From the NCBI GenBank assembly GCA_036873755.1, contig JAVTVY010018814.1, positions 18,915 through 82,914 on the forward strand: DNA of 64,000 bases. The letters are read 5' to 3'. This DNA is from Hanleya hanleyi (lineage: Eukaryota; Mollusca; Polyplacophora; Lepidopleurida; Hanleyidae). The position numbers and the translations under genes are program-made. The notes beneath the pieces are model-generated. The model was not told the origin of the DNA and did no database searches. It saw only the letters and a list, made by a program, of their open reading frames with translations. Of this stretch, positions 12,170-24,033 are shown piece by piece (position 1 is the stretch's first letter; each line of letters starts with the position of its first letter).

Positions 12170-12522
12170 TTAAATCTCTCTGACCAAAATCAAGGTTTAG
12201 GTGGATCTAGACTATGTGTTTAATATATAGTCCATTTTCAATATTGAATGAATAAGAAATAAATGATTTCGAGCAAATTTCATCTCATCGATGACGTACA
12301 CAAATTTCTCATTGTTGGGAATGAGAATTTTAAAACAGAAATCCATGACCAAAGTTCGAGTATGCCTAAGCTATTACTGAGTATGTTTCCCATTTTTTTA
12401 TTGATAGGTAAGAAATAAATGATTAAGATCAAATTTCATCTCATCAATGGCATACATGTACACATTTTCCTACAGCTTATAATTTGACAACGGATCAAAT
12501 AGGGAATGGGGAATCCCCTTTA

Positions 12523-12762
12523 CTCTCTAAAATAATTAGATTGAAATTCAATCTGGCAGATTGAAATTAGTGACCAATCTTTTATTGGATTGAAAATTTT
12601 CAATATAATAGATTGAAAACGATAAACTGAATCTGTTGTAGACAGAAAATTCAACCTACTAGATTGAAATTTTCAATCTAATGGATGCAATATCGAATCG
12701 AATGGATTGGTCACTAATTCAAATCTGATAGATTGAATTTTTAGTCTAATTATTTTATAGAG
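12523..12762. mobile_element. 240-bp TA-flanked MITE, nearly fully palindromic
   Basis: TA on both sides (12521-12522 and 12763-12764). The terminus CTCTCTAAAATAATTAGA faces its inverted copy TCTAATTATTTTATAGAG. Inverted similarity continues inward (GATTGGTCACTAATT against AATTAGTGACCAATC), leaving only a short centre rich in GATTGAAA/TTTCAATC strings. It sits inside the tandem array. TA duplication fits Tc1/mariner-type mobilisation. Confidence 0.8.
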
Positions 12763-12777
12763 TACCAAAATCTACGC

Positions 12778-12812
12778 CCGAGAGAGGGAGAGAGAGAGAA
12801 AGAGAGAGAGAA
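12778..12812. repeat. GA-rich simple repeat
   Basis: A short run of GAGAGAGGGAGAGAGAGAG type. Confidence 0.85.
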
Positions 12813-13180
12813 TTAAGGTTTAACGCCCGAGAGATACTACACTATGTGCTGAATCTGTAGCTCAATTTTGACGTTCATTTTGGTAAAAAAAAATTTACTT
12901 GGGTCAAAGTTCATCTCCACAATGACATGTACACGTACACATATTCACACAACGTGCAATTTGATCATGGGGTAGATAGGGAATGCGGATGTTTGAACAG
13001 GATTTAATACTCCCTGGTCAAAATCAAAGCTTGAATGAAACTAGGCTATGTGCTCATGTATGCAGCCCAATTCTAATATTGACTGAGTAAGGAATAAATG
13101 ATTCAGAGCAAATTTCTTTCAAACAATGACATGTATTTCTACAAAACTGGTCACGTGAATGGGATATCAAGAACATCGGA

Positions 13181-15655
13181 AAAGGTTTATGATCTGTTCA
13201 AACGAAATACAAAATTTGTTTAAACCTAAGCCTGCGCTGAGTCTACAGTCTAAATTTAACTGTGTTTGCCCAATACAATTCATGTTATTCCAATAAATCT
13301 ATTTTATTTCAATAAATGAGGTTCTGTGTCACAGTGTTTGCATACATAATATTTATTTATTTCATTAAAATGATCGAAATTAAATTTATAAAACTTAGGT
13401 ATATAGGACCATAACTTTTTTAGTTTTTGCTTCAGATTGGACTCCAAATCTTTTTAGCTCGAACACAGGAGGACCAAAACGAATGGTTTTAATGAAAATC
13501 AGGTTATCCACGCCCCCCCCCCACCTCCTCCGATAAATTTTGCATTAGTCTAATTTGTCAATGCCCCAGACACATCCACAAAACATACTCATGTGTACTT
13601 ATTTGGATTTGTGCATATTTACTTATGCATGTAAATGTATAATTTGCTGAGCGTTCGCATGGGTCTAAAAAGATATAAGTAAAACAATATGCAAACCAAA
13701 ATGGAACCTATCAGTTCAAAGGTCAAATGTCAAGGTCACCTTGAATTAAACGGAATTAAGAATTTTATGTACAATAATTCAACTTACATTCATCAAATTT
13801 TACAGGTGGCTTACTCTTGCAAGTCTAATCAAGCCTATTGATATTTCAGTCACAATACCGAAGGTCAACTCTTACCATCTCGAAAAAAGAAGTACGATGA
13901 ATAGTTCTGTCACAAAAAATATTTTGTTTGATGGTAACAATTTATGGCGATATGGGGCATAAATGTTCCACTTAACATTTTTTCCAACAACTGATTGAAC
14001 AGTATTATCTTTTTTTTTTACTCCAAATGCATGGTATGCATATTTGCTATGCGTTCACATGACCAGATTTGCATACAATGCAAATTTACACATGTATAAA
14101 TATGCTTTTGCACAGCCTCCGGACCAGATGCAAATTTAATCTCCATGCAAATATACACGCGTGTGCAGTTGCGTTCACATGCTGAGTTTGCACAGGTGTA
14201 TTTTATTTTGCAAAGTGTGCAAATTTACACGGATTGGTATACATATGCATGTGATCGGGGCTTAAGAGAATAGTTACAGATGCTGCCAGCAAATATTACA
14301 CCAAATTTATCAGAACATAAACTCAAAGTAATATAAAGAATAATTAACTGACTTTACATCGGCGTAATCCGGTTAATCCCTCCCATTCCCCTCATCCACC
14401 CCTTGCCTATGATGAATTTGGTCTGTTTAAAAATCTATTGTCAAGCAGTCGTTTCTACGTTTCAAAATGGAAATTTGCTATTGATTCAGGATACGTTTTC
14501 CCACCAGAAGATCATTACCAGTACTGGTTTCCTCGTGTTCGAGTTTACCAAATTGCGAAAAACCAAAGCAAACTGGAGTTTGCATAACGATTGCAGTGAA
14601 AATATAGGACTGAACTATTAGTATGTCGTCAAAAACATAAATAAATTTCCGTGCAATTTGCGTTCAACGAAAATTTACAATCGCACAAGCTATGTCGTAC
14701 TATAAATGTAAAAAAACAGATTCTGTTGGATGTAATATGTTGACTCGTATTTGGATTTTTGAGAGGAAGCTCCGTTCAAAAACGTATTGACCCCATCTAG
14801 TACACCTGTAGCCTGTGTAACCCATTTGTCGCCTCGGAATCGAAATTTAAAGCACAGTCCTTTAATATCAATCCAAAATGTATGGAAGGCAAAGGAAATA
14901 GGTTATTCGTTAATGCTGAAAGTTGAACTGACGAGAAAGTGTGATTTTGATTTCTCCGGAGCTAAAATGTTTATGTTGTATCATATTTGGGCCATTTTCT
15001 GTGAAATGGACTTATCGCGTTTTCTTCTGGATGGGCCAGGCGTCATGGACTTGATAGCCAAGTTAACATTGCCTGCAATAACTCTCGGCATTTACATCCG
15101 AGCACACATGTTGCCCGTATAGATTTCTACTCCTTACAGCGGCACTTCAGTTGATTTATGTAGTTTATTCCTAGCGATTAATAATTAGTCTACCAATAAA
15201 TTCGCCACTCTGGTAGCCCGGTATTCCAATATTGGCACCAAGTACGGCATGATTTAATGCGGAAATTGTATTGATGTATTTTAATTAACATGTGTCCAGT
15301 CACAAATCAATATGCTTAATGCAAGGATCAATGCAATCTCATTACAGAAATATCTGGAGAACAAACAGATCAAATGACTACACTTGTTAACTACACCAAA
15401 ATATTCAATACATGTTTAACATTGATATCCATTGCATATTAATTGAAATGCAATATATCGTACGTGGGTGATGCGAAAACCGGAGAATGTATCTAATTAC
15501 ACTCTTCCCTGATAAGGAATTACTTAATTTAAGGGTCGTCTAATTCACCACACAGATTAATGAAGCCAATTGCATATAAAACTGTTGACTGCGGGATTAG
15601 TTTGGTCGTTAGCTGAATTCCGAGCGCCAGCGATCAGTTAAACGCAATTAAACTT
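13181..15655. other. Non-coding stretch with possible decayed transposon at 14030-14265
   Basis: At 14040-14265 strings such as GCGTTCACATG, GCAAATTTACAC and a final ATGTGATCGGGGCTT recur in both orientations, suggesting an old hAT-like MITE, but no clean terminal pair was found. The rest, including the 111-codon ORF at 14787-15122, shows nothing recognisable. Confidence 0.3.
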
Positions 15656-15659
15656 ACCA

Positions 15660-15723
15660 AGTGGCATGTCCATTCTGTAATGGACGACGACTGGATTATG
15701 AATGACGGACTAGACGCTTGTAA
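15660..15723 (+). mobile_element. PLE tail, terminal 60 bp only
   Basis: GTAATGGACGACGACTGGAT, ATGAATGACGGACTAGACGC and TTGTAA match the last 60 bp of the PLE at 46760-46803. The upstream tail is absent. Confidence 0.7.
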
Positions 15724-16445
15724 TGTAACATAATTTTTATATTTGATAATACTTCGCCGTTTTTTTGATGAATTACTAATTTCGAAACGCCCACAGCGAC
15801 GAGAAGTTTCCAAGGTTATTATGAGAAACACAGAAATTCTAGGATCTATAATGTGGTTTCATTCTTCCTTGTGTGTAATCCCTAATTGCTCGAAGAATAT
15901 CGTTTTGATGTCTCTATCTGTTTTAATGTGTAAAAATGAAGCCAAAAATACGAAAAAAAGTGTAATGCGAGAATAGCTTGGTCATCAAATCAAGAAAATC
16001 TCTCCTCGGTAGTTTTTGCTCGTTTCTCTGTTAAATTTTGTACCAGAGTGTTCAGATTGGTCTTCTACAGTGTAATAACTCCTATATTATAGAGTATAAA
16101 GTCATGAAATTTGACACAACGGTGTACATAATGTAGAATTAAACAAGCGTGCCTCAATAGAATCCCTGGGATGCGGTATGTGATTGTCAGTTTCGTCTTA
16201 TTTCTTCTTCTTCTTTATCCTCTTCCAGAATGGTGGCTGGCTATTGGATCAATATATGGCCTCTACACTGATTTGTATAGTTTCATTGGCATCTATAGCA
16301 CATTCAGTGGATGGTTCACAGCCATGGTTCATTAATAGTCATCCATTCATGTCTGTGCTGTATGGTATTTATTTATTTATTTTTCATATCAAAAATTCTT
16401 TTTTTGATATCAAAAATAAACGGTTTATTTTTGATATCAGAAATA

Positions 16446-16582
16446 GAGGGACACCAAAACGGAAATAATGCGCTCTCCCTGCGAAGCTGTCACCAAAATC
16501 ACAGTTGGCAAATGACCTTCCTTGGCACAGGAAGTACAACCCGTAGACAGCGAGAGAGAAGAACTGTACCGGAAATGGTTAA
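16446..16582 (+). repeat. Block X, copy 1
   Basis: Begins GAGGGACACCAAAACGG and ends CCGGAAATGGTTAA. It contains CCTTCCTTGGCACAGGAAGT, itself a small imperfect palindrome. Bounded on both sides by TTTTTGATATC palindromes. Confidence 0.85.
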
Positions 16583-16688
16583 TTTTTGATATCAAAAATA
16601 AACTTTTATTTTTGATATCAAAAAAAAGAATTTTTGATATCAAAAATAGTATTTTTGATATCAAAAATACTATTTTTGATATCAAAAA

Positions 16689-16825
16689 TTAACCACTTCC
16701 GGTACAGTTCTTCTATCTCGCTGTCTACGGGTTGTACTTCCTGTGCCAAGGAAGGTCATTTGCCCACTGTGATTTTGGTGACAGCTTCGCAGGGAGAGCG
16801 CATTATTTCCGTTTTGGTGTCCCTC
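16689..16825 (-). repeat. Block X, copy 2 (inverted)
   Basis: Near-exact reverse complement of copy 1, with a few substitutions (TTAACCACTTCC, then GGTGTCCCTC). Copies 1 and 2 face each other across three GATATC palindromes. Confidence 0.85.
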
Positions 16826-17320
16826 TATTTTTGATATCAAAAATAAACCGTTTATTTTTGATATCAAAAAAAGAATTTTTAATATAAAAAATAGTATTTT
16901 TGATATAAAAAATAAACGGTTTACTTTTGATACCAACAACTCTTTTTTTGATATCAAACATAATATTTTTGATATCAAAAATAGTATTTTTGATATCAAT
17001 AATTATCCGATTAAATACCAAACGGCGCACATTTATTCTTGATATAAAAAAAGAATGTTTGATATAAAAAATAAAGGAATAAATATATCAAAACGGCTTG
17101 CCATAGTGCTGCGGCCATATAAGGCACTTGAGTGTATGGCAAGCCGTTTTGGTATTTATTCCTTTATTTTTGATATCAACAATTCTATTTTTATATCAAA
17201 AATAAATGTGCGCCGTTTTGGTATTTAATCGGGTAATTGTTGATATCAAAAATAGTATTTTTGATATCAGCAATTCTTTTTTGATATCAAAAATAAACGG
17301 TTTATTTTTTATATCAAAAA

Positions 17321-17474
17321 TAGAGAATCACTTACACCAAAACGGAAATAATGCGCTTTCCCTGCGAAGCTGTCACTAAAATCACAGCGGGCAAATGACC
17401 TTCCTTGGCACAGGAAGTACAACCCGTAGATAGCGGGGGAGAAATCATTATAGAACTGTACCGGAAATGGTTAA
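17321..17474 (+). repeat. Block X, copy 3
   Basis: Same orientation as copy 1, with small insertions (AATCACTT near the start, ATCATTATA before AACTGTACCGG). It is followed by the same palindromes that follow copy 1. Confidence 0.85.
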
Positions 17475-17559
17475 TTTTTGATATCAAAAATAAACTTTTA
17501 TTTTTGATATCAAAAAAGAATCGATAAACAAAATAAATGAATAAATACCAAAACGGCTT

Positions 17560-18260
17560 GCCATATGGGTGGAGCCGCCTGGGAGCAAATAAAATTTCGT
17601 TTATTGACAATAAAATTGGTACGACTTCACAGATTCTTTCCAAATTTTGTATGTGTGGGTGTATATGATGTCACAAGATGTCGCTTGAGGTCGCAGTCCA
17701 CCCACTTACGTCCATATATGGCGTTACCTGCAGTCAACTTGGAATTTTGTTAACACGAAAAAAAAAAAGGAAAATAAAAAAAAAAAATAGAACGACTGTA
17801 TGGGTCCTTTCTCAATTCGGGATATAATATCTTGCTACAAGAGTTTATGTGGTATTCCGTTCCATCCACATACACCCATGGGTGGTGCCACCTGGAGGCT
17901 CAACTTGAAATTTCATTCCCGGACAATAAATTAGAACGACATAACAGATTCTTTTCAAATTTGATATATGGATAACATGCCACAAAATTTCACTGCGGGT
18001 TGCTTTCCGTCCGCATATGGCTAAGGTGGCACCACCTGGGACTTAACTCTAAATAGGAACGACGGAACGGATTCTTTCCAAATTTGATATGTGGATGTCA
18101 GGCCACAAGATGTGATCTGTAATCGCGTCCCAGCCACATTATGCCCATAGGTTGCGTGATTTTGACAATTCGTTTCCGGATTCTTAGTGGATTCTTTCCA
18201 AGATGTCGCTTGGTTTTGCTTTCCGTCCACATTGGCGCTACCTAGGGACCAACTTGACAT
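17560..18260. repeat. Degenerate tandem array, unit about 150-200 bp
   Basis: ATTCTTTCCAAATTTGATAT, CACAAGATGTCGCTTG, GGTGCCACCTGG and CTTTCCGTCCGCAT recur near 17640, 17960, 18070 and 18195 with variation. About four units. The ORFs here have no identifiable product. Confidence 0.6.
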
Positions 18261-20038
18261 GCTTGCTTCCACAAAGTGCAAATTAGAACAACTTAAAAAT
18301 GCTTGGGTATATGTATGTGAAAATCTTACCAAAATATATTGTTTGGGGTTGTTATCTTTAGCAATAATGGATCTTGGATCATGTGCGAATGGGATGCCTT
18401 TCCGATGGTATTCAAAGTAATACTTGCTTTTAGTTGAAGGGCTCGCGTTCTTCAACTTTCGGGTGGCATAAAATCATCCCCAGATTCGTTTTGCTTGAAA
18501 TGTATATTATAGGAATCTGAAAGTTCGAACATTTTTTACGAATATTTTACGATTTATTAGTAAGGATATTTGAAGACCTTCACACACCGCTCCATTCAAC
18601 TTCAAATCATTCAATTGATCAAAATTTCCAATTCCCTGGATGACTAGATTTCTCATTTATTTATTGCAATTTAATTGAGAAAACAGGGTTCGAAGATCGC
18701 TAGGGATCCTGAGACCTTAAAGAGACTAAAACGTATCTTTCTAACATTGAATTTAATTGAAACTTTTTTTGAAGTAATGTTGTGATACACACCAAAAAAG
18801 CAAAATAATAATCGAGGTCACCAAATCAAGTTATGGGACGGATGCCTATCAACATGAGTATCCCTCATCTCGGTTTTACCCAGAAGTGATAATAGTAACC
18901 ATGAGAAAGGCGCATAGATTTTTTCTCAGATTTTCAGATAACACGTAAATTACTTCGTTTCATCGCTTTAAGAATTTACTAGAGTTATAAAATGACCAAT
19001 AGGTGGTCATGTGACTATGGTTTGTTTAGCTGATCATGTGACCATGGTCCGGTTTGCGTTTATACGTACCGGTGGCTGTGGAAAAAAATCTGTGGTAGCC
19101 TGAATTATCGCCTTGTGTCCCCGTGATTAGCTCGAGTCTGGGAATATTGACTTTTCCAATGACTTCTAAATTAGAAAGCAGCCTACTTACGCTGGCTCGC
19201 AAAGTTCACTGTAACGTCCCAGCAGGGAAGGAAGAATGAGATTTTCTCAATTTGTGCGAGGAAGGTGCGGAGAGGATTTTTCTCAGAGACGTATGATAAA
19301 ACCAGGGTAATTATGCTAACGCAATTCCACAAATCCCTTCGCTACTTTCCCTCATCCGATGTTGAAACCCGTAAGTTGAAACCAAGAGAATATTAATTAT
19401 TCTATCATTCTTCTCACTCAAGCAAGGTTGATGATCTCAACTAGGGCCTGGTTACGCACAAGCATGATATTGGACATTTAGCAGCCAGCCTGTCACTGAA
19501 GCCGGACCTGTACATTGCATCTCATCTAGTGACACAGGCTCGATACTTCAACAACATGCGGCCCTTATAATTAGAAAAACTGACATCGGCATCAAAATAA
19601 CTTTCGTTTAACAGCAAGTTAAACATTGCTGATGTGAAATGATTATGCCACGGCATTTAACTTGACAATAGCTGGATGCCTTGGCTACGTCACAAGACAA
19701 AATGCTGAATAGATTCGACAAGGGTATACTATCAAATGGCTCTATTCTAATATTCTCAAATCTACTGTTGCACATTCATCACCGTGACTGAGTTAATTTC
19801 AAACTACTAGAAACGATCCGAACACTAAAGAATCAGTGGTAGGATCGTCAGTCCTGTATGGCGAAGCGGTTGGTGTCGTAAACGACGAAAATTCTAGTTC
19901 CATCAAAAATCTGTGCGATTTATCTTTAAAATAACTATTACGTTATTATGCAAATGAGTCTATCTTTTCTGGGATGCATTATATACACGTGTGCGAACTT
20001 TAGTTGCTTAGAAACATTTATACACTCTATTTTGACCT
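18261..20038. other. Non-coding stretch, nothing recognised
   Basis: No supported exon, array or transposon ends. A weak inverted pair (GGTCATGTGAC / GATCATGTGACCATGG, about 19000-19050) is the only structure noted. Confidence 0.35.
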
Positions 20039-20185
20039 AATGGGAGACTTGCACAATACCAATCATCCAAACAGATTCTGTTATCGCCACTTCCTGTTTT
20101 GTCAATTTTGGCCCAATTAACCAATGAGCTGACAGAACTGGAACTTCCGGTTCATCATCTGGTCGTTTTGTGCAAGCCTCCCATT
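20039..20185. mobile_element. 147-bp MITE with 18-bp terminal inverted repeats
   Basis: AATGGGAGACTTGCACAA at the left faces the reverse complement of AATGGGAGGCTTGCACAA at the right, one mismatch in 18. A target-site duplication is not obvious, so the superfamily is unassigned. It ends about 20 bp before the minisatellite. Confidence 0.65.
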
Positions 20186-20204
20186 GAACGCCTCTACTAG
20201 AGTA

Positions 20205-21210
20205 AAACAGCTACAGTAAAAGTCTGGATGAGGTAAAGAGCAACATCATTTGTAAGACAAGTGACAGCTACAATAAAAGTGTGGATTAGATAAAGGACAC
20301 CATAAGTTGTAACACGAGCGACAGCTACAGTAAAAGCGTGAATGAGATAAAGAACAACATCAGTTGTAAAACAAGCGACAGCTACAGTAAAAACATGGGT
20401 GAGATAAAGGACATCATAAGTTGTAACACAAGCGACAGTTACAGTAAAAGCGTGAATGAGATAAAGAACAACATCAGTTGTAAAACAAGCGACAGCTACA
20501 GTAAAAGCGTGGATGAGATAAAGAACATCATTTGTAACACAAAAACAGCTACAGTATGACCGTGGGAGAGATAAAGAACAACATAAAGTGTAACACAAGC
20601 GACAGCTACAGTAAGAACGTGGATGAGACATAGAAGACCATAATTTGCAACACAAGTGACAGCTACAGTAAAAGCGTGGGTGAGACACAGAAGACCATAA
20701 TTTGCAACACAAGCGACAGCTACATTAAAAGCGTGGGTGGGACACAGAAGACCCTCTTGTGTAACACAAGCGACAGCTACAGTAAAAACGTGGATGAGAT
20801 AAAGAACAACATCAGGTGTAACACAAGTGACAGCTACAGTAAAAGTGTGGATTAGATTAAAACGCCATAAGTTGTAACACAAACGACAGATACAGTTAAA
20901 GCGTGGATGAGATAAAGAACAACATCAGCTGTAACACAAGCGACAGCTACAGTAAAAGCGTGTATGAGATAAAGAACAACATCAGGTGTAACACAAGCGA
21001 CAGCTACAGTAAAAGCGTGAGTGAGACACAAAAGACCATAATTTGTAACACAAGTGACAGGTACAGTAAAGCGTGGATGAGATACAGAACACCATAAGTT
21101 GTATAACACAAGTGACAGTTATAGTAATGGCGTGCGTGAGACACAGAAGACCATAATTTGTAACACAAGCGACATGTACAGTAAGAGCACAGAACACCAT
21201 CATTTGCAAC
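20205..21210. repeat. 57-bp minisatellite, about 17-18 copies
   Basis: The unit contains AGCGACAGCTACAGTAAAAG, CGTGGATGAGATAAAGAAC and ATCAGTTGTAACACA. GAGATAA recurs at exactly 57-bp steps (20344, 20401, 20458, 20515). Since 57 is 19 codons, frames stay open across many units on both strands, giving periodic ORFs that I read as by-products. Variants (GAGACACAGAAGACCATAAT against GAGATAAAGAACAACATCAG) form blocks, typical of local turnover. Confidence 0.9.
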
Positions 21211-23656
21211 ATATGCCTCTGATCCTGATTGGACAGTCATCATTCATAATTGAAAAAAACCCCTTATATATTAGTGCATTAATATTAGCACCAGAACTAT
21301 AGCATCATAAAATAAATCTATATACATAGACACAAGCTTGCTTCCAGTAAGAGAGAAACAGTGAACAATTTTCAATGTTCGCAGCAGCATATGATAACTA
21401 TCTAATCGTCATTATCGTATCGTTAACCAGTATTCTCTTTTTCTAAATGAATTTTCATGTTGCACCATAATAATTTTCTGGTTATGTTACATGTCTCTAA
21501 TTCCGAGTTGGAACCATGCGTCCGCCATGTATCTAAGTTTTCAAGTGTCCGCCATATCTGTGATACGTTCGGACAATTTTTAACGAATTCTGCATTCAAT
21601 TATTTTAACGAATATTTCTCGTTTGTATTGAAATATAACACCGTTTTGATAATATCATCGAGAACTGTTGATAGCTTCTGTTATATTTTGATACGTGAGC
21701 GATTGTAGGTGGTTATAACTTCATAGAAAGTATAGTACATTTATGACTTGGGCAAACAGGAAATAGAACGAAAAAGAGCCTACGATGTCGATCGTCCACA
21801 GTGCGGTTGTATTTGGTTTGATGTAGTCATGTATTGTTTTCTGTAGCAGAATAAAAAAGCTACGGATTCAAAGAACTTGGTGCACGGCCTTGATGGTGAG
21901 AGCGTCGTTCCATTGTGGCCAGGCGGTTGGTGTCATAGACGATGTAGATTCGTGTTTTTGTTCTGAGAAGTATACCGTATTAATCAATCCTGAAACGTTG
22001 CAGTGGATATCACAATTGACAACACTGAAACTGTCACTATATGATCTTGTTTCTTTGGAAGAAATTCATTGAATATACTGAGGTGCTTCTGACGAATGAT
22101 TCGAACTAATGTTCTCTTCAAAATTTCCGTAACTGTTTCCATTGGAAATTTCAAGTATCGTACCCGTGGCCCTCAAACCTATGTCGTGCATAATTTCCCG
22201 GACCGTCTGGAAGAGACGCTTTCGTGAGAAAACGAAATCCAACAGTATTTCATTGCGAAAATGTTTTATTTTCTTGTGGGTGGAAATCTTTATTTCCATG
22301 TGAAATTTTATTTCACCTTGTGGAATGTTTCAAGCCATTATGATGTGACAATGTCAAGTTGTACTGCTCGTTCATGATAATACGTAATTTTACAAGTAAA
22401 TGATGCACGAGGAAGAATATATATATAGGGAGGCGACTTTTTGCAGTTAAGTTGTTGATTGAAATCGTCGAATTTCTCACAAGCCAGAGGATCGATATAA
22501 ATGACAATTTAGGACTATATATTCCAATCTCCGATGGGGAATTGAAAATTAAAAAAAGAAAAACAATGTCCAACATTCATATAGTACTAGAGCAGTCGAA
22601 CGATGTGAACATATGTCAGGTTATCGATTTGAAGCTATCGTTTAGAACATTATTTAGATTCGAGTAGAACTGAATGTTTTGGGGATACTTACCGTCCAGT
22701 ACACAATTACTTATAGGTTACCGACTGCCATATTGGTTTACAGAAGAACCAATGAAAATAGGGTCCACCGTGGGTTATCATCGAGGCTATTCACTTACAC
22801 CGGCGCATTAATATCCGTCTATTTGTGGTTATAATAGTGGAATCAATATCGGTATGCGGTCTAGTGTTTGAGCTGAACTAACCCACGCCTCGACCGTCCA
22901 CGTTGTCACTACATGCCATTTAACAGCAAGCCACCGCATGCCAATTAACATCAGGCGTGTTGTAAATATCGGCTTTAACGCCAGTCGAACACTTCCGTCG
23001 CTCTTATGGAAATCTTGGACATTCTGAAGGAATCAACCAATAGTTGTGTCATCTCCCTTACTAGGGACAATCTGACACACCTGTGACCTCACGGATCTTA
23101 TCTCCGTAACTGTGAAACAAGTGGGATTGTAACTCAGCGTACCATATCATTCGGTCGCTCTAATTGTTGCGTCGTAGCGATAACGAACCGAAGCTATCCT
23201 CTCAATTGGTGATTGTTTCTGTTCTAAATCGGGTCGTAATATTTGTTAACGAGAAGCCAAACCGTTAATATTTGTACTGAGGCACTTGCATTACAGAAAC
23301 GCATTTGTCTGAGAGAAATCGTGTCGAGACTGAGGACGTTCGTGTGTTTATCTTGGACTTTCTCTTCAAGTGGACTCCTTTGGTCCGGTCGTCCTGGAAG
23401 CAGTTGTCTTTCATCACGTGTGGGCCTATGGGGAATATATCATATGAATGCCCACGCGCCAATGGTTCGAGATCCCGATTGAACAAATCTCTCCGTTTCG
23501 CAAAGGGAATAGAACAATTGTAAGACGTGTGTGTATGTATGCCTGTTTGATTTGGGAATATTGTTGTGTCATAAATGCCAGGAAGGATCCGTCAAGATTT
23601 ATAGGCTCATGTGGGAGTAAAGTGCACGTGTTTAGGATTTATTATCCACCATTTGT
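21211..23656. other. Non-coding stretch upstream of the cadherin-like gene
   Basis: It would include the promoter and 5' UTR of the gene starting at 23753, but I see no confident TATA or initiator element and no other exon. Short overlapping ORFs (22452-22667, 23243-23523) show no recognised domain. Confidence 0.35.
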
Positions 23657-23741
23657 CAAGACGCCAGTGCTGGACCAACATTCAGTAAAACCCACCAATT
23701 GTTCGCCAAGACACCAGTGCTGGACCAATATTCAGCAAAAG
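23657..23741. repeat. Short direct duplication, period about 50 bp
   Basis: CAAGACGCCAGTGCTGGACC (23658) recurs as CAAGACACCAGTGCTGGACC (23708), each followed by AATATTCAG or ACATTCAG. It lies just before the proposed start codon, so it would be in the 5' UTR. Confidence 0.75.
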
Positions 23742-23752
23742 CAAGAGATGCA

Positions 23753-23813
23753 ATGGCTCTTTTTGTTGGAACCGAAATTGTGTGGATATACATTCTATCA
23801 TTGTGGTTTTCAG
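23753..23813 (+). CDS. Cadherin-like protein, exon 1 (signal peptide)
   Basis: The proposed start ATG at 23753 has G at -3 and G at +4, a good animal start context. The 20 codons encode a short N-region followed by a hydrophobic stretch (VWIYILSLWFS), which fits a secretory signal peptide and predicts an extracellular or membrane product. The exon ends CAG|GTGAGT at 23813/23814, a consensus donor, leaving one base (phase 1). Its G joins the GT that opens the next exon to make Gly, in frame. A nearby ATG at 23748 lies in another frame and does not connect. Start choice and linkage are inferred from splice phase and protein logic, without transcript evidence. Confidence 0.55.
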
Positions 23814-24033
23814 GTGAGTTGAGTGCTGAGATAAATTATTATGAACGGCTGTATGCCAGAATTTAAATGTGAGTGTGTTAAAGGTTTTTAATTTCTTTAA
23901 CATTCCCCACGACTTTCCATGACTGGCAAAGTGGAAAGAGTTGCTGTCATAACCTTTCAGTAATTCTTTTTCCCCGTTCACAATGTTCTCGAAACTTTCA
24001 GTTTAGAAAGTATCCGCGTATTATTAATATTGT

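Larger units (their letters stand above)
11240..13180. repeat. Degenerate tandem array, unit about 150-190 bp
   Basis: A recurring block (GGAATG..AATTTT, later AAGAAATAAATGATT, CAAATTTCATCTCATC and ATGACATGTACAC) appears near 11337, 11489, 11639, 12317, 12503 and 12979. After the two MITEs are subtracted, the spacings are about 152, 150, 162, 186 and 236 bp. Units are heavily diverged, so the array is old. Confidence 0.65.
16380..17522. repeat. Nested palindromic complex built on TTTTTGATATCAAAAA
   Basis: Eighteen GATATC sites occur in about 1.1 kb, most at the centre of a TTTTTGATATCAAAAA-type palindrome, separated by unique blocks. Block X occurs three times: 16446-16582 (+), 16689-16825 (inverted) and 17321-17474 (+). 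A second block (Z, core ACCAAAACGGCGCAC) occurs at about 17015-17036 and inverted at about 17208-17228. At the centre (about 17093-17150), AAAACGGCTTGCCATA faces TATGGCAAGCCGTTTT. X2-Z-centre-Z'-X3 therefore forms one palindrome with arms of about 390 bp, and X1-X2 forms another. All the ORFs here are products of the repeat. Confidence 0.85.

Noticed and set aside
15763..15800. Hammerhead-like TTGATGA...TTTCGAAACGCC
   Set aside because: The first core base is T instead of C and stem II is weak; single occurrence outside any repeated unit.
16213..16363. Possible exon: CTCTTCCAG|AATGG acceptor to CTGTATG|GTATTT donor, hydrophobic in two frames
   Set aside because: No recognised family, phases unlinked to any other exon, and it abuts the palindromic complex; likely chance.
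20197..21243. Cysteine-rich periodic proteins from minus-strand frames
   Set aside because: They are translations of the 57-bp minisatellite and shift frame where units differ in length.
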